Of a stretch of DNA of 64,000 bases, positions 35,254-43,238 are shown piece by piece. How positions within the stretch are numbered: the first letter of the stretch is position 1; each line of letters begins with the position of its first letter. Under the pieces are notes generated by a model that saw only the letters and a program-made list of their open reading frames with translations, was not told the origin of the DNA and made no database searches. The stretch spans positions 62,001 to 126,000 of the forward strand of contig NZ_JANUBZ010000009.1 of NCBI RefSeq assembly GCF_024808665.1. Reading direction: 5' to 3'. A program made the position numbers and the translations under genes. This DNA is from Mucilaginibacter empetricola (GTDB lineage Bacteria; Bacteroidota; Bacteroidia; Sphingobacteriales; Sphingobacteriaceae).

Positions 35254-36228
35254 ATGAAGAAACTTGAGGATTTACAAGCAATAATAAGCAACGCTGTTGA
35301 CAATCTGGCATTTCCGGAATATCCGGCTGAGCTTTACGAACCTATAAATTATATCCTTTCATTGGGCGGCAAAAGAATGCGCCCTGCTTTGCTGCTGATG
35401 GCTTGTGATCTTTTCGGTGGCGATATAGAGGCTGCCCTGCCTCCTGCCCTGGCTATTGAGGTTTTCCATAACTTCACACTGATGCATGATGATATTATGG
35501 ACAATGCACCCTTGCGCCGCGGCCAGGTAACGGTGCATGAGCGTTGGAATAACAACGTTGGCATCCTCTCTGGCGATGTTATGTTGGTACAGGGGTACAA
35601 GTTGATGATGCAGGTAGAAGATCGCTTACTGCGCCCTATTCTGGATATTTTTAATACCACAGCTGTGGGCGTGTGCGAGGGGCAGCAACTGGATATGGAT
35701 TTTGAACAGCGTGATAACGTTGGCATTGACGAATACCTGGAGATGATCCGTCTGAAAACGGCCGTGGTATTAGGCGGCGCATTAAAAATCGGCGCTTTAA
35801 TTGGCGGGGCCGATACAAAAGATGCTGATTTGTTGAGCAGCTTCGGGGAACACCTGGGTATAGCTTTTCAGCTACAGGACGATATATTGGATGTATATGG
35901 CGACCCTGAAAAGTTTGGTAAACAGGTTGGCGGCGATATCATATCTAACAAAAAAACTTATCTGCTCATAAAGGCGCTTGAACTTGCCGGTAATCAGCAT
36001 AAAACAGCATTAAATAATTGGATTGGTTTGAAGCAATTTGATAACGCCGAAAAGGTTGCTGCCGTAACTGCTATTTATAACTCGTTAAACATTCGTCAAA
36101 GCGCAGAAGAAGCTATGCAGCTGCATACAGAAAAGGCTTTTGAAGCCTTAGATGCCATTAACCTACCTGCTGCCCAAAAGCAATACCTGCACGACTTTGC
36201 GGATGGTTTATTGGTTAGAGAGAATTAA
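35254..36228 (+). CDS. Polyprenyl diphosphate synthase (long chain)
   Basis: The 324-residue trans-isoprenyl diphosphate synthase extends allylic diphosphates with IPP to make the side chain of menaquinone or a similar lipid. The first Asp-rich motif is HDDIMDNAPLRRG (about 88-100), preceded by LSLGGKRMRPALLL. The second is FQLQDDILDVYGD (about 205), followed by KQVGGDIISNKKTYL. No bulky aromatic residue precedes the first motif in the position that limits short-chain enzymes, so a long product is likely. The exact chain length cannot be read from the sequence. Confidence 0.92.
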   Translation: MKKLEDLQAIISNAVDNLAFPEYPAELYEPINYILSLGGKRMRPALLLMACDLFGGDIEAALPPALAIEVFHNFTLMHDDIMDNAPLRRGQVTVHERWNNNVGILSGDVMLVQGYKLMMQVEDRLLRPILDIFNTTAVGVCEGQQLDMDFEQRDNVGIDEYLEMIRLKTAVVLGGALKIGALIGGADTKDADLLSSFGEHLGIAFQLQDDILDVYGDPEKFGKQVGGDIISNKKTYLLIKALELAGNQHKTALNNWIGLKQFDNAEKVAAVTAIYNSLNIRQSAEEAMQLHTEKAFEALDAINLPAAQKQYLHDFADGLLVREN

Positions 36229-36240
36229 TAAAACCCATTT

Positions 36241-36711
36241 ATGAGAAAACTATTACTTGTTTTTTTTGCTTTATTTCTTTTGTTTGCTCATTCAAACATC
36301 TTCTCTTTAAATTATCTTCCTCATTCTATTGATAATCAATCATTAGTAGCTCCTCATTTTCCAGGAGGTGAAGATGCCTTTCGTCGTTATTTAGGTGAAA
36401 ATTTGATATGGCCTAAAAATAATGGCGAGGATTCCGAAGGTACAGAGATAATAAGTTTTTTTGTAGAGAAGGATGGCCAATTAACCAATTTTAAAGTTGA
36501 AAAGAGTCTTGGATCCGGTTTTGACAAAGAGGCTTTAAGAGTAATGGCTAAATCGCCTAATGGATACCGGCAAAAAGAGATGGAAAACCTATCAGGTCAA
36601 AATATTCAGTGCCTTTTCAATATTCAATTACTGAGTAACAATCTTATTGCCATTGCATTTACTTATCCATTTTTTTTAAATTACAGTACTCAAATAATTA
36701 AGTATCAGTGA
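36241..36711 (+). CDS. TonB C-terminal-domain-like exported protein
   Basis: The 156-residue protein has a signal peptide (LLLVFFALFLLFAHSNIFS) and one TonB C-terminal-like domain with FPGGEDAFRRYLGENLIWP, GTEIISFFVEKDGQLTNFKV and GFDKEALRVMAKSP. There is no N-terminal membrane/proline-rich TonB arm, so it probably does not transmit energy itself but shares the fold, as many small Bacteroidota proteins do. About 20 extra hydrophobic residues follow the domain, absent from the similar protein encoded at 38320. It overlaps the following aminopeptidase gene by 4 bp (GTGA). Confidence 0.72.
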   Translation: MRKLLLVFFALFLLFAHSNIFSLNYLPHSIDNQSLVAPHFPGGEDAFRRYLGENLIWPKNNGEDSEGTEIISFFVEKDGQLTNFKVEKSLGSGFDKEALRVMAKSPNGYRQKEMENLSGQNIQCLFNIQLLSNNLIAIAFTYPFFLNYSTQIIKYQ

Positions 36712-38300
36712 AAAAATTTTTACTTCTGCTTTCGATATTCATCGCCGGCAAACTTCACGCTCAACAAACCTATACATCCGGGGGCAAACTAAAGCCCGAA
36801 CAGGCCATAATGGACATCAGGCATTATACTATTGCTCTTAATGTTGATTTTGCGCAAAGGTCGATTGATGGATTTACAACGATTGATGTGATTATGTCGG
36901 AACCAACGCATGTTTTGTTGTTTGATTTGCTGGATTCGTTAAACGTAAAGCAGGTATTGGTAAATAACAAAAAGCAAAGCTTCGAATATAAAAACAACCT
37001 CATCAGGATTAATCTTAAGGATGAGTTGCCTGCCGGGAAAGCAAGCGTAAAAATCATTTATGGTGGCAAACCCCATGTGGCTGTTCATCCGCCATGGGAC
37101 GATGGCTTTATCTGGACAAGAGATTCAACCGGTCACCAGTGGATGGCTATTACCGCCGAAGGCACCGGTGGAAAGCTTTATTTCCCGTGCAAAGATCACC
37201 CTTCTGATGAACCAAACGAAGGTGTGGATATGTTTATAACCGTTCCTAAGGACCTAGTTGTTGCCGGACCTGGTTTACTACAGAAAGTTATCAAACATGG
37301 CGATAAAGCCACTTTCCATTGGAAAACCAATTATACCATTAACAATTACAGCATTTTGTTTAATGTGGGCGATTATGCCATTGTAACACGCCAGTACACC
37401 ACTGTTGACGGGCACACCGTGCCTTTGCAGTTTTATGTATTGAAAGAACATGAAAGTAAAGCGGCCCACCACCTGGATATTTTTGAGAAGACTATACATG
37501 AACAAGAGAAGTATTTTGGAGAATATCCCTGGGCGAAAGAAAAGATAGCCATTTGTGAAACACCACATTTAGGTATGGAACACCAAACCATGAATGCCTA
37601 CGGCAATAAATTTCATTATAGAAAAGTTGGCGGCGAAGATTATGATGACTTGATGCACCATGAATTTGGCCATGAATGGTGGGGAAACAAAGTAACTGCC
37701 AAAGATTGGGCCGATTATTGGGTTCATGAAGGGATTTGCACCTATGGCGATGCTTTGTACATCCGTGAGTTTGAAGGCGAAGCGGCTTACAATAAATTTT
37801 TCCAGAACGCAGCTTATCACTTTGGTAATAAAATACCCATTATAGTGGGTAAAGATATTGATGAAGAAGCAGCCTACAACGGTGATATTTATGGTAAGGG
37901 CGCATTCTTTATGCATACCATTCGCTATATAATGGGCGATAGCCTGTTTTTTCCAGCATTAAAGAAATTTGTTACCTCACCTAAATATACTTATGATAAT
38001 TTGGTGAATACCGATGATGTACAGCAGTTTTTTAGTCAGGAATCAGGCAGGGATTTAAAGCCTCTGTTTGACCTTTACCTACGCAGTATTGATAAGCTGG
38101 ATATCCATGTTAAACAACTATCGGATAATCATTACCTGATACAATTACAAAATATAAGCATGGCGCTACCAATAGAGGTTACTACTAACGAAGGCACCAA
38201 AAGGCTGATAATTGATCAAAAGGGTTTGCTGGTAACCAGTACTACCCTGCCGCAAATTGATGTGGATACTTTTTATATTAAAAAAATCACAATAGAATAA
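36708..38300 (+). CDS. Secreted M1-family aminopeptidase
   Basis: The start is GTG at 36708, overlapping the previous stop by 4 bp and giving a signal peptide KKFLLLLSIFIAGKLHAQ. The 530-residue protein has the exopeptidase motif LGMEHQTMNAYG, zinc site HEFGH (318-322) and the third ligand Glu341 in WVHEGICTYGD, the M1 spacing. It is compact, lacking the long C-terminal helical domain of PepN. It probably removes N-terminal residues from peptides in the periplasm. It sits between two genes for TonB-C-like exported proteins, an arrangement that suggests a small functional cluster. Confidence 0.92.
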   Translation: MKKFLLLLSIFIAGKLHAQQTYTSGGKLKPEQAIMDIRHYTIALNVDFAQRSIDGFTTIDVIMSEPTHVLLFDLLDSLNVKQVLVNNKKQSFEYKNNLIRINLKDELPAGKASVKIIYGGKPHVAVHPPWDDGFIWTRDSTGHQWMAITAEGTGGKLYFPCKDHPSDEPNEGVDMFITVPKDLVVAGPGLLQKVIKHGDKATFHWKTNYTINNYSILFNVGDYAIVTRQYTTVDGHTVPLQFYVLKEHESKAAHHLDIFEKTIHEQEKYFGEYPWAKEKIAICETPHLGMEHQTMNAYGNKFHYRKVGGEDYDDLMHHEFGHEWWGNKVTAKDWADYWVHEGICTYGDALYIREFEGEAAYNKFFQNAAYHFGNKIPIIVGKDIDEEAAYNGDIYGKGAFFMHTIRYIMGDSLFFPALKKFVTSPKYTYDNLVNTDDVQQFFSQESGRDLKPLFDLYLRSIDKLDIHVKQLSDNHYLIQLQNISMALPIEVTTNEGTKRLIIDQKGLLVTSTTLPQIDVDTFYIKKITIE

Positions 38301-38319
38301 ATATTCGACTTAAACCTTT

Positions 38320-38727
38320 ATGAAAAAAATCGTTTTGACGGCGTTTGCCGTCACTTTTTTATTGACCGTAAAAGCTCAATCTGTTGCTGTAACAGCGAAA
38401 GATACCGGTAAAATCTACACTTCTGTTGAACGGGCCCCCGTGTTTCCCGGAGGCATTCAACAGTTCTATAACTACCTGGGAAGTAATACTCACTACCCTG
38501 AAGATGCTCGTGCCAAAAACCAACAAGGACGTGTTATTGTAACAATGACAATTGAAAGAGACGGAAGCCTTACCGGTGTAAGAGTAGTTAGAGGTGTATC
38601 GGCATCATTAGATCAGGAGGCTTTAAGAGTGATAAGTGCCTCACCTAAATGGAGCCCTGGCATTCTAAATGGACAGGCGGTTCGTTGTCAATATACAGTT
38701 CCGATCGCCTTTACGCTGAGTAAATAA
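38320..38727 (+). CDS. TonB C-terminal-domain protein, second copy
   Basis: The 135-residue exported protein has a signal peptide (LTAFAVTFLLTVKAQ). A TonB C-terminal domain with VFPGGIQQFYNYLGSNTHYPEDARAK follows, along with GRVIVTMTIERDGSLTGVRV and SLDQEALRVISASPKWSPG. It ends in the typical TVPIAFTLSK. It is similar to the protein encoded at 36241, from which it is separated by the aminopeptidase gene. It lacks a membrane anchor beyond the signal peptide. The role is unknown; it may be an interaction or scaffold domain in the periplasm. A bidirectional terminator follows. Confidence 0.78.
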   Translation: MKKIVLTAFAVTFLLTVKAQSVAVTAKDTGKIYTSVERAPVFPGGIQQFYNYLGSNTHYPEDARAKNQQGRVIVTMTIERDGSLTGVRVVRGVSASLDQEALRVISASPKWSPGILNGQAVRCQYTVPIAFTLSK

Positions 38728-38787
38728 TGTTTGATTAAACCAGCATGCATCATTGACAGCATTGCAAATGCAAAAATTAAACTACAA

Positions 38788-38822
38788 AAAAAGCCCGGTT
38801 CTATTATAGAATCGGGCTTTTT
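38788..38822. terminator. Bidirectional terminator between the TonB-C gene and rpmA
   Basis: AAAAAGCCCG and CGGGCTTTTT flank an inner TTCTA/TAGAA stem with a G-T step and a 3-nt loop. The flanking A and T runs make it functional for both convergent transcripts. Confidence 0.95.
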
Positions 38823-38841
38823 AATATGATTAAAAGACTGA

Positions 38842-39291
38842 TTACTCAGCTGCTTTTTCTTCTTCTGCGTCAGCAGCTTTCTTTTTAGGAGCTGCAGCTT
38901 TTTTTGCTTTTGGAGCTTCTTCAACTGCAGTTTCAGTTTCTGTTGCAACTTCAGCAACAGGTGTTTTTGCTGCCACTGCTTTTTTCTCAGCTTTTACAGC
39001 TGGTGCAGGTGCTGCTACTTCAACAACAGTTTCAACTTCAAAAGGAAGTACTGATACGTACGAACGGTTATCGGCTTTCTTTTTGAAAGTTACAATACCT
39101 TCAGCTAAAGCAAATAAGGTATGATCTTTACCGATACCTACGTTAAGGCCCGGATTGTGTTTGGTACCACGCTGACGAACGATGATGTTACCTGCAATAG
39201 CTGGCTGACCACCGAAAATTTTGATACCTAAACGTTTGCTATGTGACTCGCGGCCGTTTCTGGAACTACCGGCCCCTTTTTTGTGTGCCAT
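38842..39291 (-). CDS. rpmA: 50S ribosomal protein L27 with long acidic/basic C-terminal tail
   Basis: Residues 1 to about 83 are a normal L27: [47 protein letters not shown]. The N-terminus reaches the peptidyl-transferase centre. The protein continues to 149 residues with a low-complexity tail of Ala, Lys, Glu and Val ([10 protein letters not shown]... [18 protein letters not shown]). L27 is usually near 85 residues. The frame runs straight into the tail without a stop, so the extension is real rather than an annotation artefact. The gene follows rplU in the usual L21-L27 order. The tail's function is unknown. Confidence 0.95.
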   Translation of the reverse strand: MAHKKGAGSSRNGRESHSKRLGIKIFGGQPAIAGNIIVRQRGTKHNPGLNVGIGKDHTLFALAEGIVTFKKKADNRSYVSVLPFEVETVVEVAAPAPAVKAEKKAVAAKTPVAEVATETETAVEEAPKAKKAAAPKKKAADAEEEKAAE

Positions 39292-39341
39292 TTCTTAATA
39301 TCTTTTTATGTGATGATAGAACATCACCGATTAAACTTTAA

Positions 39342-39650
39342 TTATAATGTAATACCAGTTATCTCTATCTTGGTAAATTGCTGACGGTGACCGTTTTTCT
39401 TTTTGTAACCTTTTCTTCTTTTCTTTTTGAAGATAATTACTTTATCACCTTTTAAATGAGACACTATCTTAGCAGATACTTTAGCACTTTTTAAATCAGA
39501 ACCTAATTTAAATTTACCTTCATTTTCTGCCAATAATACGTTGTCAAATTCAATACTAGCGCCCTCATCGCCTTGTAATCTGTGTACAAAGATCTGCTGG
39601 TCTTTTGCAACTTTGAATTGCTGTCCGGCTATACTTACTATTGCGTACAT
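39342..39650 (-). CDS. rplU: 50S ribosomal protein L21
   Basis: The 102-residue protein starts MYAIVSIAGQQFKVAKDQ and ends in the conserved RRKGYKKKNGHRQQFTKIEI, both standard for L21, a 23S rRNA-binding protein of the large subunit. It is co-transcribed with rpmA (50-bp gap) from a clear Bacteroidota promoter at 39684-39715 on the minus strand. Confidence 0.97.
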   Translation of the reverse strand: MYAIVSIAGQQFKVAKDQQIFVHRLQGDEGASIEFDNVLLAENEGKFKLGSDLKSAKVSAKIVSHLKGDKVIIFKKKRRKGYKKKNGHRQQFTKIEITGITL

Positions 39651-39683
39651 TGTTTATAAATTATTGTTTTAAAATTCGAGGTG

Positions 39684-39715
39684 CAAATATAGGGAATGAT
39701 ATTCCAATAAACAAC
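39684..39715 (-). promoter_or_regulatory. Promoter of rplU-rpmA
   Basis: On the minus strand, GTTG (39715-39712) is followed after 20 nt by TATATTTG (39691-39684). This matches the Bacteroidota -33 TTG / -7 TAnnTTTG arrangement. The rplU ATG is 33 nt downstream of the box. Confidence 0.8.
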
Positions 39716-39722
39716 ACCTCTT

Positions 39723-40232
39723 TTACTTTTTCTTTCTATCCTCAGCATCGGCCAAAACGTGCATAATTTCCTTTACCAGGTCTACGTTAGCATCTTTTAA
39801 ACGGTCATCGCCCTTAAAAGATTCGTCAAACAATACCTTTTTACTTTTGCGCTCGTAGTTAAATTCAATATAATAATGCAGCGGTTTACGGCCATGGAAG
39901 TCCGTAGTATCGCTATTCAACTCTTTTGTGGGAAAGTCCCAAAATCCCAGATCGGCCGCTTTACGGTGCAGATACAGCAGGTCATCCTTGGTTAATAATA
40001 AAGTGCTTTTTACCAGAGAGTCTTTTTTGTTAACGTAGTCGTATTCGCCGGTTAATGAGTTGTAAGTATTCACTAAACTATCACCATAGCCATATTTAAA
40101 CACAAATGATTTAAATTCAGTAAACTTATAAGGTGCGTTTTTTAGCATCCGGCTATAATAATACACACAATACAGCAGGAACGGAACGATTATAGTTAAG
40201 AGTAGAAATACTTTTTTAGCTTTATCAGACAT
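39723..40232 (-). CDS. Membrane-anchored hypothetical protein (169 aa)
   Basis: The protein has one N-terminal transmembrane helix (VFLLLTIIVPFLLYCVYYYS). A soluble, probably periplasmic domain follows, rich in Lys, Asp and Tyr (YKFTEFKSFVFKYGYGDSLV, LTKDDLLYLHRKAADLGFW, HYYIEFNYERKSKKVLF). No known motif is recognised. It resembles small Bacteroidota proteins of unknown function and ends in a lysine run. It lies between the dicarboxylate symporter gene and rplU, in its own transcription unit. Confidence 0.7.
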   Translation of the reverse strand: MSDKAKKVFLLLTIIVPFLLYCVYYYSRMLKNAPYKFTEFKSFVFKYGYGDSLVNTYNSLTGEYDYVNKKDSLVKSTLLLTKDDLLYLHRKAADLGFWDFPTKELNSDTTDFHGRKPLHYYIEFNYERKSKKVLFDESFKGDDRLKDANVDLVKEIMHVLADAEDRKKK

Positions 40233-40313
40233 GACTTCAGTTAATTAAGATTATTTGAATTAGCGGTCAATTATTTATTTGGCGCAAAAATCGAATTAAA
40301 ATTCAATAATTGC

Positions 40314-41678
40314 CTAATTAAGTTCTTTTTCCCATTTGCTTACCACCGCGGTAGCCATGGCATTGCCTAAAACGTTGGTTGCAGAGCGGCCCATATCCAA
40401 TATGGGGTCAATACCGATAAGGAGTGCAAAACCGGCTTCAGGGATATTAAATTGAGGTAATACGCTTGCAATTATTACCAATGCGGCCCGGGGAACTCCG
40501 GCTACTCCTTTGCTCGTAAGCATTAATATGAGCAGCATGGTTAGTTGCTGCCCTAAACTAAGATGAACATTGTAAGCCTGGGCCAAAAACAAAGAACCAA
40601 AGGTCATATACATCATGGCGCCATCCAGGTTAAATGAATAACCCAGGGGCAACACAAAGCTTACTATTTTATTGCTGCAGCCAAATTGCTCCAGTTCCAT
40701 CAATACTTTTGGATAGGCGGCCTCGCTGGTTGAGGTACTAAAGGCCACCAACATGGAGTCTTTTATTTGATTTACCAACGAAAATGCCTTTTTGTTCAAC
40801 ACAAAATATCCTGCCAAAACGATAACCAGCCACAAAATGACCAGCGACAAATAAAATTCGCCAATAAAGATCACGTAGGTGGATATAATGCCTAACCCCT
40901 GTTTAGCTACAATGGCCGTAATTGCCCCAAAAACGGCCAGAGGAGCGGCTTTCATCACATAGCCGGTTATTTTTAGGATAATGTGCGATAGTGCATCCAT
41001 CATTTTGATTACCATCGCCCCTTTTTCGCCAATAGCGGCGGTGGCAATACCGAAAAACAGGGCAAATACCACAATTTGTAATATTTGGTTATCTGCCAAT
41101 GCCTCGAAAATGCTTTTTGGGAAAATGTGTTCAACAAAATCTTTTAAAGAAAAACTAACTTTTTTTATGTTGACATCAGAGGCATACGATAAATTAAGGT
41201 GAATGGCTTTGCCTGGTTCAAAAAGGTTTACCATCAGCATGCCCAGCAACAGTGACGCTAACGTGGCGCACATAAACCAGAGCAGGGTCTTGCTTCCTAT
41301 CCTGCCTACGGCTTTAATATCACCTACCTTGGCTACACCTACCACTAATGTGGTAAATACCAGCGGAGCAATAATCATTTTTATAAGCCGCAGAAAAATG
41401 TCACTGAGAATGGTAAAGCCCTGGAGTTTGCTTTCCCGCTGCTCGTCATTTTGTTTGATAATTGCAGATTGAACAGCTTTTTGCGTGTCGAGCTGTGCGA
41501 TATTGGCAGCGGTATTGCTTTTTGAGGCTAAATGGATATCAATTTTGCTGATTGCAGTTTGAGCCGCGGTTATTTTTGCGTTATTGGAGTCAATAACAAA
41601 AATATTGTATAAATAACCGGCAATTACACCTAAAACAAGTGCTATAAAAATAAATAAAGTGAGTTTGCTTTTTTGCAT
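40314..41678 (-). CDS. Dicarboxylate/amino-acid:cation symporter (DAACS family)
   Basis: The 454-residue permease of the GltP/DctA fold transports C4-dicarboxylates or glutamate/aspartate with sodium or protons. Conserved features are the serine-rich re-entrant loop AFSTSTSEAAYPKVL, the NMDGT-like motif as FNLDGAMMYMTFGSLF, LTSKGVAGVPRAALVI and the last-helix GIDPILDMGRSATNVLGN. An insertion of about 60 residues after the first helix (NAKITAAQTAISKIDIHLAS) is helical, Gln-rich and extracytoplasmic; it is longer than in E. coli GltP. A -7 box TACTTTTG lies 20 nt upstream of the start. Confidence 0.93.
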   Translation of the reverse strand: MQKSKLTLFIFIALVLGVIAGYLYNIFVIDSNNAKITAAQTAISKIDIHLASKSNTAANIAQLDTQKAVQSAIIKQNDEQRESKLQGFTILSDIFLRLIKMIIAPLVFTTLVVGVAKVGDIKAVGRIGSKTLLWFMCATLASLLLGMLMVNLFEPGKAIHLNLSYASDVNIKKVSFSLKDFVEHIFPKSIFEALADNQILQIVVFALFFGIATAAIGEKGAMVIKMMDALSHIILKITGYVMKAAPLAVFGAITAIVAKQGLGIISTYVIFIGEFYLSLVILWLVIVLAGYFVLNKKAFSLVNQIKDSMLVAFSTSTSEAAYPKVLMELEQFGCSNKIVSFVLPLGYSFNLDGAMMYMTFGSLFLAQAYNVHLSLGQQLTMLLILMLTSKGVAGVPRAALVIIASVLPQFNIPEAGFALLIGIDPILDMGRSATNVLGNAMATAVVSKWEKELN

Positions 41679-41697
41679 GATCCCTTGATAAAGGGTG

Positions 41698-41705
41698 CAA
41701 AAGTA
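41698..41705 (-). promoter_or_regulatory. -7 box of the dicarboxylate symporter gene
   Basis: On the minus strand TACTTTTG (41705-41698) matches TAnnTTTG exactly, with the ATG at 41678. The inverted repeat at 41719-41804 occupies the region just upstream. Confidence 0.6.
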
Positions 41706-41718
41706 ATAATTTAGATTT

Positions 41719-41804
41719 AGAGGTTGGTGGTTCGTGATTAGAGGTTAGAGATCGGTGATTAGAGATTAGTTGAACTAACCTCCAATCTCTAACCTCCAGC
41801 CTCT
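41719..41804. repeat. Long imperfect inverted repeat of AGAGGTTGG words
   Basis: The first 30 bases of the left arm match the reverse complement of the right end at about 25 positions. The centre contains the perfect palindrome TTAGTTGAACTAA. The arms are built of AGAGGTT/AGAGATT words. It lies between dps and the symporter gene, both on the minus strand, so its RNA form would be a long hairpin at the 3' end of the dps transcript. Confidence 0.8.
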
Positions 41805-41814
41805 ATTTACTGAT

Positions 41815-42288
41815 CTATTTCAGATGTGCACGCAGCATCCAGGCCATTTTTTCGTGAGTTTCCATCAGACCGGTGATATAGTCGCTCGTACCTAAATCTT
41901 TGTATTTATTGGCGAAAGGGTCAATGCTACCTCTTAAAAATTCAATAATGCTTTCGTGATCGGCCAATAATTCTTTAATGTAAGCCAAACTATTGTTTTT
42001 ATCACCGATTTTTTCAGTTAGGTGAGTAAGGTCTAAAAAGCTTTTTAAAGTAGCTGGTGCATAATGATCCAGTTTACGGATCCTTTCAGCTACCTCGTCC
42101 ATTATCTCATCCAAATCATCATATTGGCTTTCAAAAAAAACGTGCATTGAATGAAAGTCAGGGCCTTCAACGTTCCAATGTGCGTTACGGGTTTTAGTGT
42201 ACAATACGTACTCGTCGGCCAATAATTTTGATAGTTCAACAGATACGGCTTTTCTGTTTTCATCGGTAATTCCAATAATGTTTCCCAT
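41815..42288 (-). CDS. dps: Dps-family ferritin-like DNA-protection protein
   Basis: I chose ATG 42288 (MGNIIGIT); an ATG at 42306 adds six basic/polar residues (MYKKTT). The ~157-residue protein has the Dps signature: NAHWNVEGPDFHSMHVFFESQYDDLDEIMDEVAERIRKL provides the inter-subunit ferroxidase His, Asp and Glu. Dodecameric Dps stores iron, consumes hydrogen peroxide and shields DNA in stress or stationary phase. Both the N- and C-terminal tails are short, with few lysines, so direct DNA binding may be weak. Downstream lies a long inverted repeat. Confidence 0.93.
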   Translation of the reverse strand: MGNIIGITDENRKAVSVELSKLLADEYVLYTKTRNAHWNVEGPDFHSMHVFFESQYDDLDEIMDEVAERIRKLDHYAPATLKSFLDLTHLTEKIGDKNNSLAYIKELLADHESIIEFLRGSIDPFANKYKDLGTSDYITGLMETHEKMAWMLRAHLK

Positions 42289-42431
42289 GGTTGTTTTTTT
42301 ATACAAATTTGGAAAATAATATTAATTAAAGGACATTAAATTGGTTTTATTACTTTCAATTTATAGAATTTCACGTAACAGATCATTTCTAATAAATATT
42401 TGAGATTTTACCAGTTTCCAGATTCAAAAAG

Positions 42432-42752
42432 CTACACTTTTTCAACCACTGCAGCGGTTCCGTAAGCCAATACTTCGGTTACGCCCTGCATTACCTCATT
42501 GGCATCATAACGCATATTTATTACAGCATTAGCGCCGTGTTCCTGTGCATGCTGCATCATTAACTGGTATGCTTCTTCGCGTGCTGTTTCGCAAAGCTCG
42601 GTATAAATAGTATTACGACCGCCAAAAACGGTTTGCAGGCCACCCATAACATTGCCTCCAATGCCTCTCGATCTAACGGTAATACCTCTGATAATACCCA
42701 AATGCTGGGTAATCTTATATCCTTCTAAATGTGTGCTTGTTGTTACTAACAT
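42432..42752 (-). CDS. YbjQ family protein (UPF0145)
   Basis: The 106-residue protein has the family pattern: VTTSTHLEGYKITQHLGIIRG, VRSRGIGGNVMGGLQTVFGG, AREEAYQLMMQHAQEHGANAVINMRYD and VLAYGTAAVVEKV. The fold is pentameric and sometimes called a heavy-metal-binding domain, but no metal ligands are obvious here and the biochemical role is not established. It has no signal peptide and stands alone between dps and the 58-codon gene on the other strand. Confidence 0.88.
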   Translation of the reverse strand: MLVTTSTHLEGYKITQHLGIIRGITVRSRGIGGNVMGGLQTVFGGRNTIYTELCETAREEAYQLMMQHAQEHGANAVINMRYDANEVMQGVTEVLAYGTAAVVEKV

Positions 42753-42957
42753 AATGGTATTTGTTTTTGTATTGATGTGTTTTTATTGAGATACAAATTT
42801 ATTGAAATTGTTACGACATAATGCGTGCAAGCAGGCTAACAATAAGCTAAAAAAGCATATTTCAATTATAACCAAAGTGGAATATTTATTACTAAAATTA
42901 TTATGGTAAACAGTTTGAAATAAGTTATTTATTAGTTAACTTAGTGTAACCAATTGA

Positions 42958-42984
42958 TAAATTTGAAAAGCATATTAGGAGGGG
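42958..42984 (+). promoter_or_regulatory. Promoter -7 box and unusually strong Shine-Dalgarno for the 58-codon gene
   Basis: TAAATTTG (42958-42965) fits TAnnTTTG. AGGAGGGG (42977-42984) lies 6 nt before the ATG at 42991. Strong Shine-Dalgarno sequences are rare in this window, so this supports a highly translated small gene. Confidence 0.75.
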
Positions 42985-42990
42985 AAAGTC

Positions 42991-43167
42991 ATGAAAAAAG
43001 TTACTAAAAGTATTCAGCCCGATAAGGCTGAACTTAATGCCGAACCGCAAATGCATCACTCAAAAAAACCTTATCAAAATTACAAGCATTATGATGCTAC
43101 GCACGGAAGAGTTAACAAAAACCATTTCGGCATCAATCACGAACCCGGCACTTTTAATTGGTGCTAG
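42991..43167 (+). CDS. Small polar protein, 58 aa, unknown
   Basis: A complete ORF with ATG at 42991 and TAG at 43165-43167, too short for a 60-codon cut-off. The start is backed by a TAnnTTTG box and a near-perfect AGGAGGGG ribosome site. The protein is Lys/His/Asn-rich without hydrophobic segments. It starts MKKVTKSIQPDKAELNAEP, contains KKPYQNYKHYDATHGR and ends in EPGTFNWC, with its only Cys as the last residue. I recognise no family. Expression is likely high. A perfect 12-bp inverted repeat follows 14 bp downstream and probably terminates it. Confidence 0.75.
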   Translation: MKKVTKSIQPDKAELNAEPQMHHSKKPYQNYKHYDATHGRVNKNHFGINHEPGTFNWC

Positions 43168-43181
43168 TTATTTGAGTGAGA

Positions 43182-43224
43182 TAGTTGATTAAGCTGAAAT
43201 TATTTAATCCAACTTAATCAACTA
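43182..43224. repeat. Perfect 12-bp inverted repeat between convergent genes
   Basis: TAGTTGATTAAG (43182-43193) and CTTAATCAACTA (43213-43224) are exactly complementary, with a 19-nt loop. The repeat lies between the 58-codon gene and the convergent isochorismatase-like gene. There is no strong T-run. It shares the AGTTGATTA word with the repeat at 35171-35247. Confidence 0.85.
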
Positions 43225-43238
43225 AAAATAGTTTTTAA

